59,977 bases of DNA from Dehalococcoidia bacterium (GCA_020432045.1 JAGQHB010000031.1:1-59977); one strand, 5' to 3'. Numbered from the stretch's first letter, positions 24,546-35,834 are shown. A program made the numbers and translations. The notes: generated from the sequence alone by a model not told the origin.

Positions 24546-25610
24546 CTACCGCGCCTGTGCTTGCACGCCGACGAGCCCGTGTTGGTACGCGAGGATCGCG
24601 GCCTGGGTGCGGTCCCGGACTTCGAGCTTCGAAAGCACGCGTTTGACGTGCGTCTTCACGGTTCCCTCGCTCACGACGAATGCCTCGGCGATCTCTGCAT
24701 TGGAATAGCCCGAAGCGAGGAACAGCAGTACCTCGCGTTCGCGCGGCGTGAGGTCGCGAAGGCCTGCATAGCTCCAGCGCACATCGGCAGCCGCCCCCAT
24801 TTCGGGAGCAGCAGTGATTGTCTCGACGGGAGCCAGCACCGGCGCAACGCGCGACTCGGGTTCGGACACGACTGCTTCGTCCATCGGCGTGCCGGGGGAA
24901 GGCGGAGGCTGCGGCGGGTCACTGACGGGCGACGATGGGACGGAGCGCGCTCGCGAGGCCAGCATGAACCGCGCCCAGGTGGTGTGAAGCTTCGAAGCGC
25001 CCTTGATGACGTAAGCCACGAGCAGCCAGAGCACGAGGCCAACGGGGACGAGCGCGAGCGCTTCCAGCGGCGTTTCTATTACCCATTCGCGCGATGTCCC
25101 ATCGAAGAGTGACAGTTCGCCGCTGAAAAGGACGATCGCCGGGGCGGCAATGAGGCTGCCGGCGACCGCGCCACCAACGACCAGGACGATGAATGCCGCG
25201 AGGCCGATGGGGAACTGGAGGAACAAATACGCGATCCCGGTCCAGGTCGTGGGGTCGATAAGCCGTAGCTTGATGCGCTCACGGAAGCTCAGGACGCCTT
25301 CTAGCCGGAACGGTGGACGCCGAAGTGGTTGGCCGGAAACGAAGCGGACGAGCAGCGCTTCGACATCGGCGAGCCAACGGCAGATAAAGACCGTCGCGAG
25401 CAGGATGGGCGGCCCGACGAACGTCCAGACCAGGGCGCCACCGACGCTGACGGTGGTCACAAGGAAGACGAAGTAGCCCAGGCCGAGCGGGAACATCAGT
25501 CCGAGGTGTGCGGCGCGGAGAAAGGTCCGCGGGTCGACTGCCGGCCAGACCAGGCGCGAAAGCAGCGGGCGGCGGGACGGAAACGGCGCTGTCGTCATTG
25601 CGTGTGTCAT
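24546..25610 (-). CDS. Membrane Sensor-domain LuxR regulator
   Basis: A 354-residue one-component regulator. Residues 10-190 hold four hydrophobic segments in the pattern of the putative Sensor domain (PF13796) usually found in actinobacterial histidine kinases: [16 protein letters not shown], then [16 protein letters not shown], then [20 protein letters not shown] cytoplasmic Pro/Glu-rich linker leads to a GerE/LuxR HTH at about residues 285-345 ([37 protein letters not shown]). Here the sensor is fused directly to the DNA-binding output. ATG 25610 or 25598 may be the start; the upstream frame is not hydrophobic and is unlikely. Confidence 0.78.
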   Translation of the reverse strand: MTHAMTTAPFPSRRPLLSRLVWPAVDPRTFLRAAHLGLMFPLGLGYFVFLVTTVSVGGALVWTFVGPPILLATVFICRWLADVEALLVRFVSGQPLRRPPFRLEGVLSFRERIKLRLIDPTTWTGIAYLFLQFPIGLAAFIVLVVGGAVAGSLIAAPAIVLFSGELSLFDGTSREWVIETPLEALALVPVGLVLWLLVAYVIKGASKLHTTWARFMLASRARSVPSSPVSDPPQPPPSPGTPMDEAVVSEPESRVAPVLAPVETITAAPEMGAAADVRWSYAGLRDLTPREREVLLFLASGYSNAEIAEAFVVSEGTVKTHVKRVLSKLEVRDRTQAAILAYQHGLVGVQAQAR

Positions 25611-25696
25611 GGCGAAACAATGCCTCGCCCGGCGGGACAGCACGTCCCCCAGAGGGGGTATTTTGCCCGATCTTTGGAGTGAGGGCCTCTCAGGTG

Positions 25697-25996
25697 CTAC
25701 GGATCCTGCGAGTCGTCCGCGAATCCACGGGCGCCGTGGACATCGAACTTCATACTGTAGACCTTCTGCAGGCCAGCGATGACCTCGAGGTCGCGTTTGC
25801 CGTGGGGACTCGCACACCACTCGCCCTCTTGCCCGGGCAGCGGTTCGAAGGAATGCCAGACGATATTTTCGAGGAGCGCGGCGAGGCTGGTGCCTTTGAA
25901 TTCGGCCAGGCCTTTGAGCACCTGGACGGTCGTCTTCTCCATGCGGACTCCGAGCTGGACGCGTTCGACGGGACGGGTTTCTGACGGTTCGGGCAT
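25697..25996 (-). CDS. Ribbon-helix-helix-like small protein
   Basis: A 99-residue protein. Residues 15-47 read [20 protein letters not shown] followed by [14 protein letters not shown], the strand-helix-turn-helix spacing of ribbon-helix-helix DNA-binding proteins. The C-terminal half ([20 protein letters not shown]) is unfamiliar. The start ATG 25996 lies 4 bp from a GGTAACCTG palindrome, a natural autoregulatory operator. It is downstream of murT on the same strand. No toxin-like partner is adjacent. Confidence 0.55.
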   Translation of the reverse strand: MPEPSETRPVERVQLGVRMEKTTVQVLKGLAEFKGTSLAALLENIVWHSFEPLPGQEGEWCASPHGKRDLEVIAGLQKVYSMKFDVHGARGFADDSQDP

Positions 25997-26000
25997 AGCA

Positions 26001-26030
26001 GGTAACCTGATCACTTGTTACCAGGTTACC
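26001..26030. promoter_or_regulatory. Palindromic operator candidate
   Basis: GGTAACCTG and CAGGTTACC form perfect 9-bp arms around 12 bp, and GTTACC-like 6-mers recur every 8 bp through GTCACC at 26033-26038. The site sits between the murT stop and the RHH gene start. Confidence 0.55.
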
Positions 26031-26053
26031 TTGTCACCGTTATCGAGCTACGT

Positions 26054-27442
26054 CTACTCCCGTTCCCAGAACGCGCCGGCGGCACCTCGGCGGACGAGCT
26101 CGGCGCGGAAGTCGAGCATCGCGGTATACGTCGGGATCACGAAGATGCGAGCGCCCGAGGGTGTGTCGCGGAGGATGGCATCGAGGAGCGCGGCCGGGTC
26201 GGCGACGGTGGCGCTGGACTCGGGCCAGCCGGCGTACTTGAGGCGGAGGGCCATGTCGGGGCCGCGGTCACCGCCAGCCCAGCAACGACCGACGTGCCCG
26301 GCGAGCAGTTCGTAGTCGACGTCCCACGTCCAGGAGACGTCCTGTCCGTCGGCGAAGCGGTCGTTTAAGAGGACAGCGACATTCACGTTGCCATCCGGCG
26401 CTTCGCGCGCCACCGTCGCCAGCAACCGCAGGACCTCGTTCGCTCCGGCGGGATTCTTGGTGAGGAGGAGCCGGACGTCGCGGCCGTCGACGCGGACGGC
26501 CTCCTGGCGGCCAAACGCTGGGGCGACGGCGGCGACCCCCTGGCGGATTGCTTCGGACGGCAGGCCAAGGACGCGCGCGAGGCCGATCGCGGCGAGTGCG
26601 TTGTAGACGTTATACGTGCCGCTCAGTGGCATGGTCAGTTCGCCAATGCCGGGCACGTCGAAGGATGCGGAATCGAGCGCGAGGCGTACGTTGGTGCCAG
26701 CGGTGTCGGGCGCCGGACGGGTACGCCCGCAGCCTGGGCAGGCCCAGATGCCGGCGTGGGCGAAGTAGCGCCGCTCGTACGTGAACGTGCTCCCGCAGCG
26801 GCGGCACCAGCGGGCATCGAACGCGCCGGCCGAGGTCGTGGCGAACGCTTCGTCATCGAGGCCGAACCAGTGCACGGGGCCGGCCCAGTCGAGCGCCAGC
26901 TCGGCGACGGAAGGGTCGTCGGCGTTGAGGATGAGCGTCGCGTCACGGGGAGCGGCGGCAAGTGCTTCGCGCCACATCGCGGCTACGGTGTCGACCTCGC
27001 CGTAGCGGTCGAGCTGGTCGCGGAAAAGGTTCGTGAACGCGAGTGCGCGAGGGGCGACGGCGGCCGTGGCTGCGGGCATCGTCGCTTCGTCGACTTCGAG
27101 CAGGAGGAGGCGGTCATGGTGCGGAGCGCGGATGCCGCGATCGAGAAGGAGGGTGCTGCCGATACCGCGCATGAGGTTCGAGCCTTCGCGGTTGTGGAGG
27201 AACGGCACGTTCGACGCCTCGAGGATGCTGGCGAGCGCCCGGCTGGCAGTGGTCTTGCCGTTCGTGCCGGTGACCGTGACCGCCCCGCGGCCGAAGCGAA
27301 GTGCGAGCTTTCGGACGACGGCGGGGTCGACGCGCTCCGCGACAAGGCCGGGCAGCGCCGTACCGCCGCCACGCCGCAACAGGCGCGATGCTCGGGCGGC
27401 GGACCTGCCCGCGACGACGGCAGCAGCGAGCCGTATGTCCAC
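26054..27442 (-). CDS. murT: MurT-type Mur ligase
   Basis: A 462-residue Mur ligase-like protein matching MurT, the ATP-using subunit of MurT-GatD that amidates D-Glu of lipid II. It has the ATP-binding loop VTVTGTNGKTTASRALA near residue 55, LFRDQLDRYGEVDTVA near 145, a zinc-ribbon insert with RWCRRCGSTF and WACPGCGRT at about 210-240, and a DUF1727-like C-terminus (LLTKNPAGANEVLR). GTG 27442 is chosen because TACCCT ends 6 nt upstream and homology begins there; a 786-nt upstream extension is antisense to a lipoprotein gene. The usual partner gatD is not adjacent. Confidence 0.9.
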   Translation of the reverse strand: MDIRLAAAVVAGRSAARASRLLRRGGGTALPGLVAERVDPAVVRKLALRFGRGAVTVTGTNGKTTASRALASILEASNVPFLHNREGSNLMRGIGSTLLLDRGIRAPHHDRLLLLEVDEATMPAATAAVAPRALAFTNLFRDQLDRYGEVDTVAAMWREALAAAPRDATLILNADDPSVAELALDWAGPVHWFGLDDEAFATTSAGAFDARWCRRCGSTFTYERRYFAHAGIWACPGCGRTRPAPDTAGTNVRLALDSASFDVPGIGELTMPLSGTYNVYNALAAIGLARVLGLPSEAIRQGVAAVAPAFGRQEAVRVDGRDVRLLLTKNPAGANEVLRLLATVAREAPDGNVNVAVLLNDRFADGQDVSWTWDVDYELLAGHVGRCWAGGDRGPDMALRLKYAGWPESSATVADPAALLDAILRDTPSGARIFVIPTYTAMLDFRAELVRRGAAGAFWERE

Positions 27443-27448
27443 CGTGGG

Positions 27449-27454
27449 AGGGTA
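27449..27454 (-). promoter_or_regulatory. -10-like hexamer
   Basis: TACCCT ends 6 nt before the GTG of murT. Confidence 0.45.
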
Positions 27455-27511
27455 GCGCACGGCAGGTTTGTGATTTCTGGACATTGCGGTGGCACAGGAC
27501 GCGCGCGCGAC

Positions 27512-27517
27512 TATCCT
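27512..27517 (+). promoter_or_regulatory. -10-like hexamer
   Basis: TATCCT ends 6 nt before the ATG at 27524. Confidence 0.45.
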
Positions 27518-27523
27518 CGGGCC

Positions 27524-28477
27524 ATGCGCCTTGCAGTCCTGGCAGCGTCGCTCTTTGCACTCGCCGTGGTCGTGGCCGGATGCGGGCGCGGCGGCGGCGA
27601 GAGCGCGCTCAATGCGCCGCGCGGTGTTTCGCTTTCCCCCGACGGGGTGACGATGCTCGTGGTGGATGCGGGGACGGGCAAGGACGACGGCAAGGTCGTA
27701 TCGTTCCCGGTCCCGGCCGCGGGCAAGACGGGCGACTTTAAGCCCGTGGGAACGAAAGTCGTCTTCAAGGACCTGCCCTCCCAGAAGATGAAAGATGAGG
27801 GTTATGCGACGGTCGCGGGCCCGAGCGCGGCGGCGATGGCCCCGGATGGCGTCGTGTGCGTGGTGATCGGTGAGGGTGGCGAGTCGCAGCCGGGCGAACT
27901 GCGCTGCACCGACGGTCTCAAGGTGGACCTCACAGCAGTCGAACGCGACCGCAACCCGGACAAGGGTCCGGTGGTGAGCGACCCTTTTGGGATCGCTGCC
28001 GACGCGGACGGCGGCTGGTTCGTGAGCGACCTGCGGGCGAACAGCGTGTTGTTCATCGATCGCGCCGGGGAAGTGACGGTGGTGGCAGTGTTTAAGGATA
28101 TCGAAGGGCTGCCCTCGAACGGCCAGCCCGCGGGCGTTTACGCGATCCAGGGTCAGCGCGGGTCGCCGGTCGTCGGTGTGGCGTTGTACGGCGGCGCGTT
28201 GGCCGGTTTCTCGCCGGCGCTCCAGCAACCACCCGTCGTGCAGCAGATGGACGGGCGGGCAATCGCGCTCCAGGACGACGGGGCGGAAACTCTGGCCCTG
28301 CTCTGGAGCGACTCTTCAGGAGCACCCGGCACCGGCTCGGTGTTCAACATGACACTCGGGCTCACCGTGGCCCAGAAGCTGAACCGGCCAAGCGGATTCG
28401 TGAAGCTGCCTGACGGACGGTTGCTGATCAGCTACGAACGGACGGGAAAGCTGGAGATCGTGGGGAAGCCCCGCTGA
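27524..28477 (+). CDS. ScyD/ScyE-like propeller lipoprotein
   Basis: A 317-residue lipoprotein with the signal [20 protein letters not shown], Cys at residue 20. The mature part has propeller-like repeats: [20 protein letters not shown], then [11 protein letters not shown], then [18 protein letters not shown] with [11 protein letters not shown], then [17 protein letters not shown]. This matches the ScyD/ScyE group of extracytoplasmic propellers, whose activity is unknown outside scytonemin clusters; no such cluster is here. It is divergent from murT. Confidence 0.75.
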   Translation: MRLAVLAASLFALAVVVAGCGRGGGESALNAPRGVSLSPDGVTMLVVDAGTGKDDGKVVSFPVPAAGKTGDFKPVGTKVVFKDLPSQKMKDEGYATVAGPSAAAMAPDGVVCVVIGEGGESQPGELRCTDGLKVDLTAVERDRNPDKGPVVSDPFGIAADADGGWFVSDLRANSVLFIDRAGEVTVVAVFKDIEGLPSNGQPAGVYAIQGQRGSPVVGVALYGGALAGFSPALQQPPVVQQMDGRAIALQDDGAETLALLWSDSSGAPGTGSVFNMTLGLTVAQKLNRPSGFVKLPDGRLLISYERTGKLEIVGKPR

Positions 28478-28502
28478 TCTGTCCCGCTGACGCGCCCGGC
28501 GC

Positions 28503-28508
28503 TACCCT
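28503..28508 (+). promoter_or_regulatory. -10-like hexamer
   Basis: TACCCT ends 7 nt before the ATG of fabI. Confidence 0.45.
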
Positions 28509-28515
28509 ACCGGCC

Positions 28516-29301
28516 ATGGGAATGCTCGACGGCAAGACGGCACTGATCTTCGGGGTCGCGAACGACCATTCAATCGCATGGGGCATCGCGGAGGCGTTTC
28601 AGCGCGAGGGGGCTACGGTGGGCTTCTCTTACGCCGGTGAGAACCTTGAAAAGCGTGTGCGGCCGCTGGCAGAAAGCCTCGGATCGGACTTCATCGAAGA
28701 GTGCGACGTGGCCTCAGACGAGGCAATAGAAAAGGTGATGGCGAAGGCGAAGGCCCGCTACGGGACGATCGACATCCTCATCCACTCGGTCGCATTTGCC
28801 AGCCGCGAAGACCTGATGGGGCGCTTCGTCGATACGAGCCGGGCCGGTTTCCTGCTGGCGCACGACATTTCGGTCTATTCACTGATCGGGTTGACGCGGG
28901 CGGCTCTACCGATCATGAACAAGGGCGGGAGCGTGCTGGCGCTGACCTACTACGGCGCCGAAAAAGTCGTGCCGAAGTACCGTGTAATGGGGGTCGCCAA
29001 GGCGGCCCTTGAGGCAACCGTGAAGTACCTCGCCAACGACCTCGGGCCGGATGGTATCCGTGTGAACGCGGTAAGTGCTGGGCCGATCCGCACACTGGCA
29101 GCCTCCGGCATCGGCGGGTTCCGCACCTACCAGAAGGCGTTCGCGGAGATGGCGCCGCTGCGGATGAACGTGACGAAGGAAGACGTGGCAAACACTGCCG
29201 CATTCCTCTGCAGCGACCTTTCGCGCGCGACGACAGGAGAGATCGTCCACGTCGATGCGGGCTACAACATCCTGGGAGTGCCGGAGACGGACGAAGAGTA
29301 G
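28516..29301 (+). CDS. fabI: Enoyl-ACP reductase FabI
   Basis: A 261-residue short-chain dehydrogenase-type enoyl-ACP reductase, the last step of each fatty-acid elongation round. The cofactor motif [20 protein letters not shown] at residues 5-24 and the catalytic [20 protein letters not shown] at about 152-171 (Tyr-x6-Lys) are diagnostic, with [16 protein letters not shown] near 191. Length is normal. It starts a likely operon with the GNAT gene 6 nt downstream. Confidence 0.96.
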   Translation: MGMLDGKTALIFGVANDHSIAWGIAEAFQREGATVGFSYAGENLEKRVRPLAESLGSDFIEECDVASDEAIEKVMAKAKARYGTIDILIHSVAFASREDLMGRFVDTSRAGFLLAHDISVYSLIGLTRAALPIMNKGGSVLALTYYGAEKVVPKYRVMGVAKAALEATVKYLANDLGPDGIRVNAVSAGPIRTLAASGIGGFRTYQKAFAEMAPLRMNVTKEDVANTAAFLCSDLSRATTGEIVHVDAGYNILGVPETDEE

Positions 29302-29307
29302 GCTGCC

Positions 29308-29790
29308 GTGAGCGCGCCGTTCCGCATCGTGGCGTACGACCGCTCAGCCCACGGCGACGGGCCCTGGCACGTGGTGAAGACAGTCTTCGACGAGTACGGC
29401 TTCCCCTTCGACGAAAACGACTACGACGCGGACGTGCTCCATCCGGACGTCTATTACTCAGGCGAGCGCAATGCGTTCATGGTCGCGGAGATCGATGGCA
29501 CGGTGGTGGGCTGCGTGGGGCTGACGGACGAAGGCGAGGGCGTGTTCGAGCTTCACCGGCTCTATGTGATTGCCGGGACTCGGAAGCATGGACTGGGGCA
29601 AGCACTGGTGCAGCTCGTGATCGACGCGGTCCGAAAGCGTGGAGGCCACCGCATCGTGCTGTTCAGTGACATCGCCTTCGATGACGCGCACCGCCTGTAC
29701 ACGCGTATGGGCTTTCGCTGTAACCGTTTCCGCTACGCCCCGGACCCGTGGCAAAGCCGCGAATGGGGCTTCGTGCTCGACCTTGCGTAG
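29308..29790 (+). CDS. GNAT family N-acetyltransferase
   Basis: A 160-residue acetyltransferase. The core ELHRLYVIAGTRKHGLGQAL near residues 75-94 carries the acetyl-CoA loop (RKHGLG), and YTRMGFRCNRFRY near 131 is the late helix-strand. The start is GTG 29308, 6 nt after fabI, with no clear ribosome-binding site, so coupling to fabI is probable. The substrate is unknown. Its 3' end overlaps the proposed TTG start of the thermonuclease gene by 8 nt. Confidence 0.85.
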   Translation: MSAPFRIVAYDRSAHGDGPWHVVKTVFDEYGFPFDENDYDADVLHPDVYYSGERNAFMVAEIDGTVVGCVGLTDEGEGVFELHRLYVIAGTRKHGLGQALVQLVIDAVRKRGGHRIVLFSDIAFDDAHRLYTRMGFRCNRFRYAPDPWQSREWGFVLDLA

Positions 29791-30271
29791 GTCAGCGGCG
29801 ACCGTGGCCGTTATGGTCCTCTCTGTAGCCATGGCAGGCTGCCGGGAGGCGGCGGCACCATTTCCGAAGGAGACAGGCTGCATCGTTCAACGCGTGGCCG
29901 ACGGCGACACAATCACGGTCAGCGGCTGCATGGAGTCGCGCGTGCGGTTGCTGCTGGTCGATGCGCCGGAAGTCGCGCAGGGCGGCGGCGAGGCCGAGTG
30001 TTACGGTGTCGAGTCCCAGGCGTACCTGCGGTCGAGGCTCCCGGTTGGGACGATCGTGCAGCTGGAACGTGGCGTGCGCGACCGCGACCGGTTCGATCGG
30101 GCGTTGCGCTACGTGTAGCTCGGAGACGAGCTGCTCAACGAAACGCTCGTGCGCGAGGGCTATGCGGTGCGTTACCGGGATGCGGAAGACACGGCATACC
30201 GGACGCGTATTTCAGAAGCGGAAGACGAGGCGAGAAAAGCCAGGCGCGGACTCTGGAGCGCGTGCCCCTGA
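29783..30271 (+). pseudogene. Thermonuclease-like lipoprotein interrupted by TAG
   Basis: A staphylococcal nuclease-like frame with a signal peptide and lipobox (VAVMVLSVAMAGC). It contains RVADGDTITVSG, VRLLLVDAPEVA and RDRDRFDRALRYV, the usual catalytic Arg/Asp/Glu region, then an in-frame TAG at 30116-30118 (codon 112). Homology continues at once in the same frame with LGDELLNETLVREGYAVRY to ARRGLWSACP at 30271. Homologues have an aromatic residue where the TAG stands (RYVYLGD), so one base change explains it. The truncated product would lack the last third. The start is a TTG overlapping the GNAT gene. Confidence 0.8.
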
Positions 30272-30319
30272 GGCCCAGAACCCGGCAACCGGTATCATCG
30301 GGGCACAGAGGAGGGATTC

Positions 30320-30802
30320 ATGGAAGCCTATCGAATCCAGATGTTTCTCCATATCGTCGCGGTGGTCGTCGCGTTTGGCATCACGTTCGCGTTCCCATTC
30401 ATGATCGCGTTCGCCGAAAAGAACGGCGTCGCTGCGACCCGATTCGCACTGAAGTTCACGGACCGCGTGGACAAGATGGTGGTCACACCGGGCGCCGTCA
30501 TCGTAGGTCTGCTCGGGGTCGGCCTGATCTTCGACGACAACACCGGTTACAAAGACGACTTCCCCATCTGGCTGGTGGTCGCGATCGTCTGGTATGTGGG
30601 CGCAATCGGTGTCTCGCAGACGATCATGCGGAGCAACACGCGGGCCTCGATCCGGGCACTGGAAGGTGTGCCGGACGGCGCCGAGCTCCCGGTTGCGTAC
30701 CGGGCGCTGGCGAAGCAGGCAAGCATGATCGGCGGGCTGCTCGGCCTCTCAGTCGTCGGGATTACGTTCATGATGGTCTGGGGTTCGCGCGGGGGTTTCT
30801 AA
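30320..30802 (+). CDS. DUF2269-like membrane protein
   Basis: A 160-residue protein with four hydrophobic segments (FLHIVAVVVAFGITFAFPFM, VVTPGAVIVGLLGVGLIF, IWLVVAIVWYVGAIGV, and MIGGLLGLSVVGITFMMVW). The His in the first segment and the overall layout resemble DUF2269 proteins of unknown function. GGAGG lies 5 nt before the ATG. An upstream TATCAT at 30293-30298 could be a -10. Confidence 0.7.
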   Translation: MEAYRIQMFLHIVAVVVAFGITFAFPFMIAFAEKNGVAATRFALKFTDRVDKMVVTPGAVIVGLLGVGLIFDDNTGYKDDFPIWLVVAIVWYVGAIGVSQTIMRSNTRASIRALEGVPDGAELPVAYRALAKQASMIGGLLGLSVVGITFMMVWGSRGGF

Positions 30803-30868
30803 GCCCTGCGGTGGCAGCAGCTTCCTCCGGCGCGTAGGCTCTGCCCACTGACCGGAGGAAATCGAGCC

Positions 30869-31810
30869 ATGGCGAAACAAGTCCACTTCGGGGTAACGAT
30901 CCCGCAGATCAAGCGCACCTGGGAAGAAGCAAAGGCCGCTTCCATCGAATTCGAAGCGATGGGCTATGACTCGCTCTGGGTGTGCGACCACCTGTATGGG
31001 CCGCAGTCCCCGAGCATCCCGATCCTGGAAGCGTGGTCCGAGCTGGCGGCCGTCGCGGCCATCACCTCGAAGGTCGAGCTTGGCACGCTGGTTACGCCCG
31101 CGGGCATGCGCAACCCGGCGCATCTCGGCAAGATCATCGCCACGGTCGACAATATCGCTGGCGGGCGCGTCATCGCGGGCCTCGGTGGCGGCTGGATGAC
31201 GCGGGAGTTTACGGACTTCGGCGTGCCGTTTCTGCCGACGGGCCAACGGCTCGGACAGCTTCGCGAGACCGTGGAACTGTTGAAGCGGATGTGGGACCCG
31301 GCAGAGGGCGAAGTCACCTACGAAGGCAAGTACATCAATGTGCAGAACGTAGTGACTGAGCCGAAGCCACCACGGCGCGTGCCGATCCTGATCGGTGGAT
31401 CGGGCGAAAACGTGACTCTGAAGCTCGTGGCGCAACATGCCGACTGGTGGAACAACAGCGCCGGCAACCAGGGCAACCTCGAACGCAAGGTCGGCGTGCT
31501 ACGCCAGCATTGCGAGTCGATCGGCCGCGACCCGGAGGAGATTACGGTCAGCCAGCAGTGCCTCGTGACGATTGCGCCGGATGACGCGGCGGCAGGCCCG
31601 ATGATCGATACGGCGAAGAAGATTTTTGGCGGGCACATGGGCGACCCGACAGGCCCACTTGCAATCGCCGGCAGCCCGGAGCGAGTGAAGGAGCAGATCC
31701 AGAAGCACATCGACCTGGGCTGTACCGCCTTCGTCATGGAGTTCTTCGGGCGCGACACGAAGACGCCTGCGCAGCTGTTCGCGGACAAGGTGCTGCCGGC
31801 GTTCAAGTAG
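30869..31810 (+). CDS. LLM class F420-dependent oxidoreductase
   Basis: A 313-residue luciferase-like TIM-barrel protein. Diagnostic stretches are MGYDSLWVCDHLYGPQ at about residues 31-46, VELGTLVTPAGMRNPAHLGK near 70, IAGGRVIAGLGGGWMTRE near 95 and RVPILIGGSGENVTLKLVAQ near 170. The pattern fits F420-dependent TIGR03560-like enzymes. GGAGG stands 10 nt before the ATG at 30869. It is the third LLM gene in the window and unlinked to the first two; the substrate is unknown. Confidence 0.88.
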   Translation: MAKQVHFGVTIPQIKRTWEEAKAASIEFEAMGYDSLWVCDHLYGPQSPSIPILEAWSELAAVAAITSKVELGTLVTPAGMRNPAHLGKIIATVDNIAGGRVIAGLGGGWMTREFTDFGVPFLPTGQRLGQLRETVELLKRMWDPAEGEVTYEGKYINVQNVVTEPKPPRRVPILIGGSGENVTLKLVAQHADWWNNSAGNQGNLERKVGVLRQHCESIGRDPEEITVSQQCLVTIAPDDAAAGPMIDTAKKIFGGHMGDPTGPLAIAGSPERVKEQIQKHIDLGCTAFVMEFFGRDTKTPAQLFADKVLPAFK

Positions 31811-31836
31811 CCGGGGTTCCCTATCGGCCGTGGCCC

Positions 31837-31842
31837 TACAAT
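31837..31842 (+). promoter_or_regulatory. -10-like hexamer
   Basis: TACAAT ends 7 nt before the ATG at 31850. Confidence 0.5.
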
Positions 31843-31849
31843 CAGGCGG

Positions 31850-33628
31850 ATGGCATCAGCCGGACCGCCAACCAGCCCTGAAGGGCCGCGCGCCGACCGC
31901 CTGACGCTTGAGGCTGTGGCGATCATCGCGCTCGCCGCGGTGGCGCTGTTTGTCATGGCGGACGCTATCGAGACCGTGCGCAGCCTTCACACGGTGCTGC
32001 CCTACTGGAATGGCTGGGCACCGGTCATCGAGTGGGACGAACTGAAGTCCGGCAGCTTTACGGCTGCCGATTGGTTCGGGCAGCACAATGAGCACCGGCC
32101 GGCATTTGCGCGGCTGTTCTACTTCCTCGATATCGCGGCCTTTGGCGGCCGGAACATCGTTCAGGGGCCACTGGCGTTGCTGCTCCAGTTCTCCATAGCG
32201 GGCCTGCTCGCGACCGCATCGCTGCTCCTCTTTCGACGGCGCGAAAGCTGGCCCGCGATCGTGTCCGTGTGTGCGATCGCGGCGGTGGCACTCCAGTTCT
32301 CGATGGCCCAGGTCGAGAATTTCGTCCTGCCGTTCAACCTGCACTGGATCCTGGGCTATTCCGCCGCTGCCTGGTCGCTCGCATGCGCGGCGGCCGTCCC
32401 CGCGCGCGCGGGATGGCGCCGCCGGGCGCTGCTTGGCGCGGCGCTTCTGCTCGCGGTCTGCGCCCAGTTCAGCGTTGCGTACGCCGTGATGGTATGGCCG
32501 GCGATGTTCGGTATGGGCCTCCTCCTGCGAATCCGGAAGGTCGAACTGGCGGCTATCGCAGCAACCGGGTTGGCAGTGACAGCCGGCTACTACGCCACCT
32601 ATGACGCGCCGAGCGGTCTTGGAAGCCCGAGCAATCTCGTGACGCAGCCGCTCGACACCGTCGCGTTCCTCCTCAGCGTGCTCGGCGACCCGTTCCAGCC
32701 CGTTGCCGGGACACCGCTGGCACGGATCGCCGGATTCTTCGGCATCCTCGCTGCCGCGTGGCTCCTGGCTGACATGCGCCTGAGGCCCCGTGCATATGGC
32801 GCCGCGGGCGCGTTTCTCGTAGCCGAGATGGCGTTCGTGCTACTCGCGACGATATTCATCACGGTGTTGCACGCACCGGACGGTGCGGCAGGGGCCGAAG
32901 CACCGCACTATGCGGTTGGGCCAGCAGCGTTCTGGACCTGCCTGCTCTTACTGTCCTGGCACGTGGCACTCCGCCGCGTTCGGGGGCCAGTGGCGATGCG
33001 CCTGCCGCAAATGGCCGCGGCCGTCCTCGTGCTCATCGCCGCCGCGACTCCGTGGCAATCGGTGGAGCCGTGGCGCGAACAGCTCACGGGCCTGCGGCCG
33101 ACGGCCGACGCGATGCGTGCCGGTGTGTACGACGACACGGCGCTCGCACGGATCTATCCAGCAGCGCGCGTCGACGAAATCGGTCCGCTGATCGAGATCC
33201 TGAAGAAGCGCCATCTCTCCGTGTTCCACGGCGCCAACGATTCCGAGGTCATCGGACGCCCACTGGAGGATGTGTTCTTCGTCTCGCCGGGGTCGTGTGC
33301 CGGGTTCTTCGACAGCGTGCTTGACGCTCATTCTGGCGCGGGAGCCGGCGTTTCGGGGTGGGCGTGGGACCGGGTAAACAAGCAAACGGTGGCGAAGGTT
33401 GTCATCGCCGGCGCCGACGGGACACTTATCGGCCTCGCAACGACTTCGACACCGAGGCCGGATGTGGTCGTGGGCGCCCCGGAAGTGAAGTCCGCGGATA
33501 GCGGTTGGTTCGGGTATAGCCGGGTCTCGGCAGGCGAGGCGACTGCCTACGCAATCCTGCCCGGCGGTGTCGCGTGTCCACTCGAAGGGACACAGGTGGT
33601 AGCACCGGAGAACGCCACTTCCCGTTGA
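31850..33628 (+). CDS. Polytopic membrane protein with C-terminal exported domain
   Basis: A 592-residue protein with roughly ten membrane segments over residues 20-405, then an extracytoplasmic C-terminal domain of about 180 residues. Near residue 76 it has WFGQHNEHRPAFARLFYFLD; an acidic/His motif after the first membrane helix recalls GT-C glycosyltransferase-like proteins, but I cannot assign it. The C-terminus has a beta-rich segment with GVSGWAWDRVNKQTVAKVVI. It stands alone, with a terminator at 33685-33714. Confidence 0.55.
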   Translation: MASAGPPTSPEGPRADRLTLEAVAIIALAAVALFVMADAIETVRSLHTVLPYWNGWAPVIEWDELKSGSFTAADWFGQHNEHRPAFARLFYFLDIAAFGGRNIVQGPLALLLQFSIAGLLATASLLLFRRRESWPAIVSVCAIAAVALQFSMAQVENFVLPFNLHWILGYSAAAWSLACAAAVPARAGWRRRALLGAALLLAVCAQFSVAYAVMVWPAMFGMGLLLRIRKVELAAIAATGLAVTAGYYATYDAPSGLGSPSNLVTQPLDTVAFLLSVLGDPFQPVAGTPLARIAGFFGILAAAWLLADMRLRPRAYGAAGAFLVAEMAFVLLATIFITVLHAPDGAAGAEAPHYAVGPAAFWTCLLLLSWHVALRRVRGPVAMRLPQMAAAVLVLIAAATPWQSVEPWREQLTGLRPTADAMRAGVYDDTALARIYPAARVDEIGPLIEILKKRHLSVFHGANDSEVIGRPLEDVFFVSPGSCAGFFDSVLDAHSGAGAGVSGWAWDRVNKQTVAKVVIAGADGTLIGLATTSTPRPDVVVGAPEVKSADSGWFGYSRVSAGEATAYAILPGGVACPLEGTQVVAPENATSR

Positions 33629-33684
33629 AACCAGCGGCGGGACGCTCGACCGGGTTTCCGGCCAGACAACAGCCAGACGTACAA

Positions 33685-33714
33685 CGCCCCCGTGCCGGGT
33701 GTAGCACGGGGGCG
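33685..33714. terminator. Terminator hairpin between convergent genes
   Basis: CGCCCCCGTGC pairs with GCACGGGGGCG over an 8-nt loop. It separates the membrane-protein gene from groL and could serve both. Confidence 0.65.
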
Positions 33715-33748
33715 CTGTTGAGGGGAATGGCGTTTTCAGCCGGCGGTG

Positions 33749-35787
<2,039 letters not shown>

Positions 35788-35834
35788 AGTTCGGTAAATC
35801 CTCCAAAGGGTGGCTGGGGTTTAGCAAGGGGATG

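Noticed and set aside
27443-28228. Upstream extension of murT
   Set aside because: It is entirely antisense to the lipoprotein gene, and the Mur ligase similarity begins at the GTG with a -10 hexamer 6 nt before it.
29783-30271. TAG at 30116 as recoded pyrrolysine or selenocysteine codon
   Set aside because: Neither fits: selenocysteine uses TGA, no pyrrolysine genes are visible, and homologues have an ordinary aromatic residue there.
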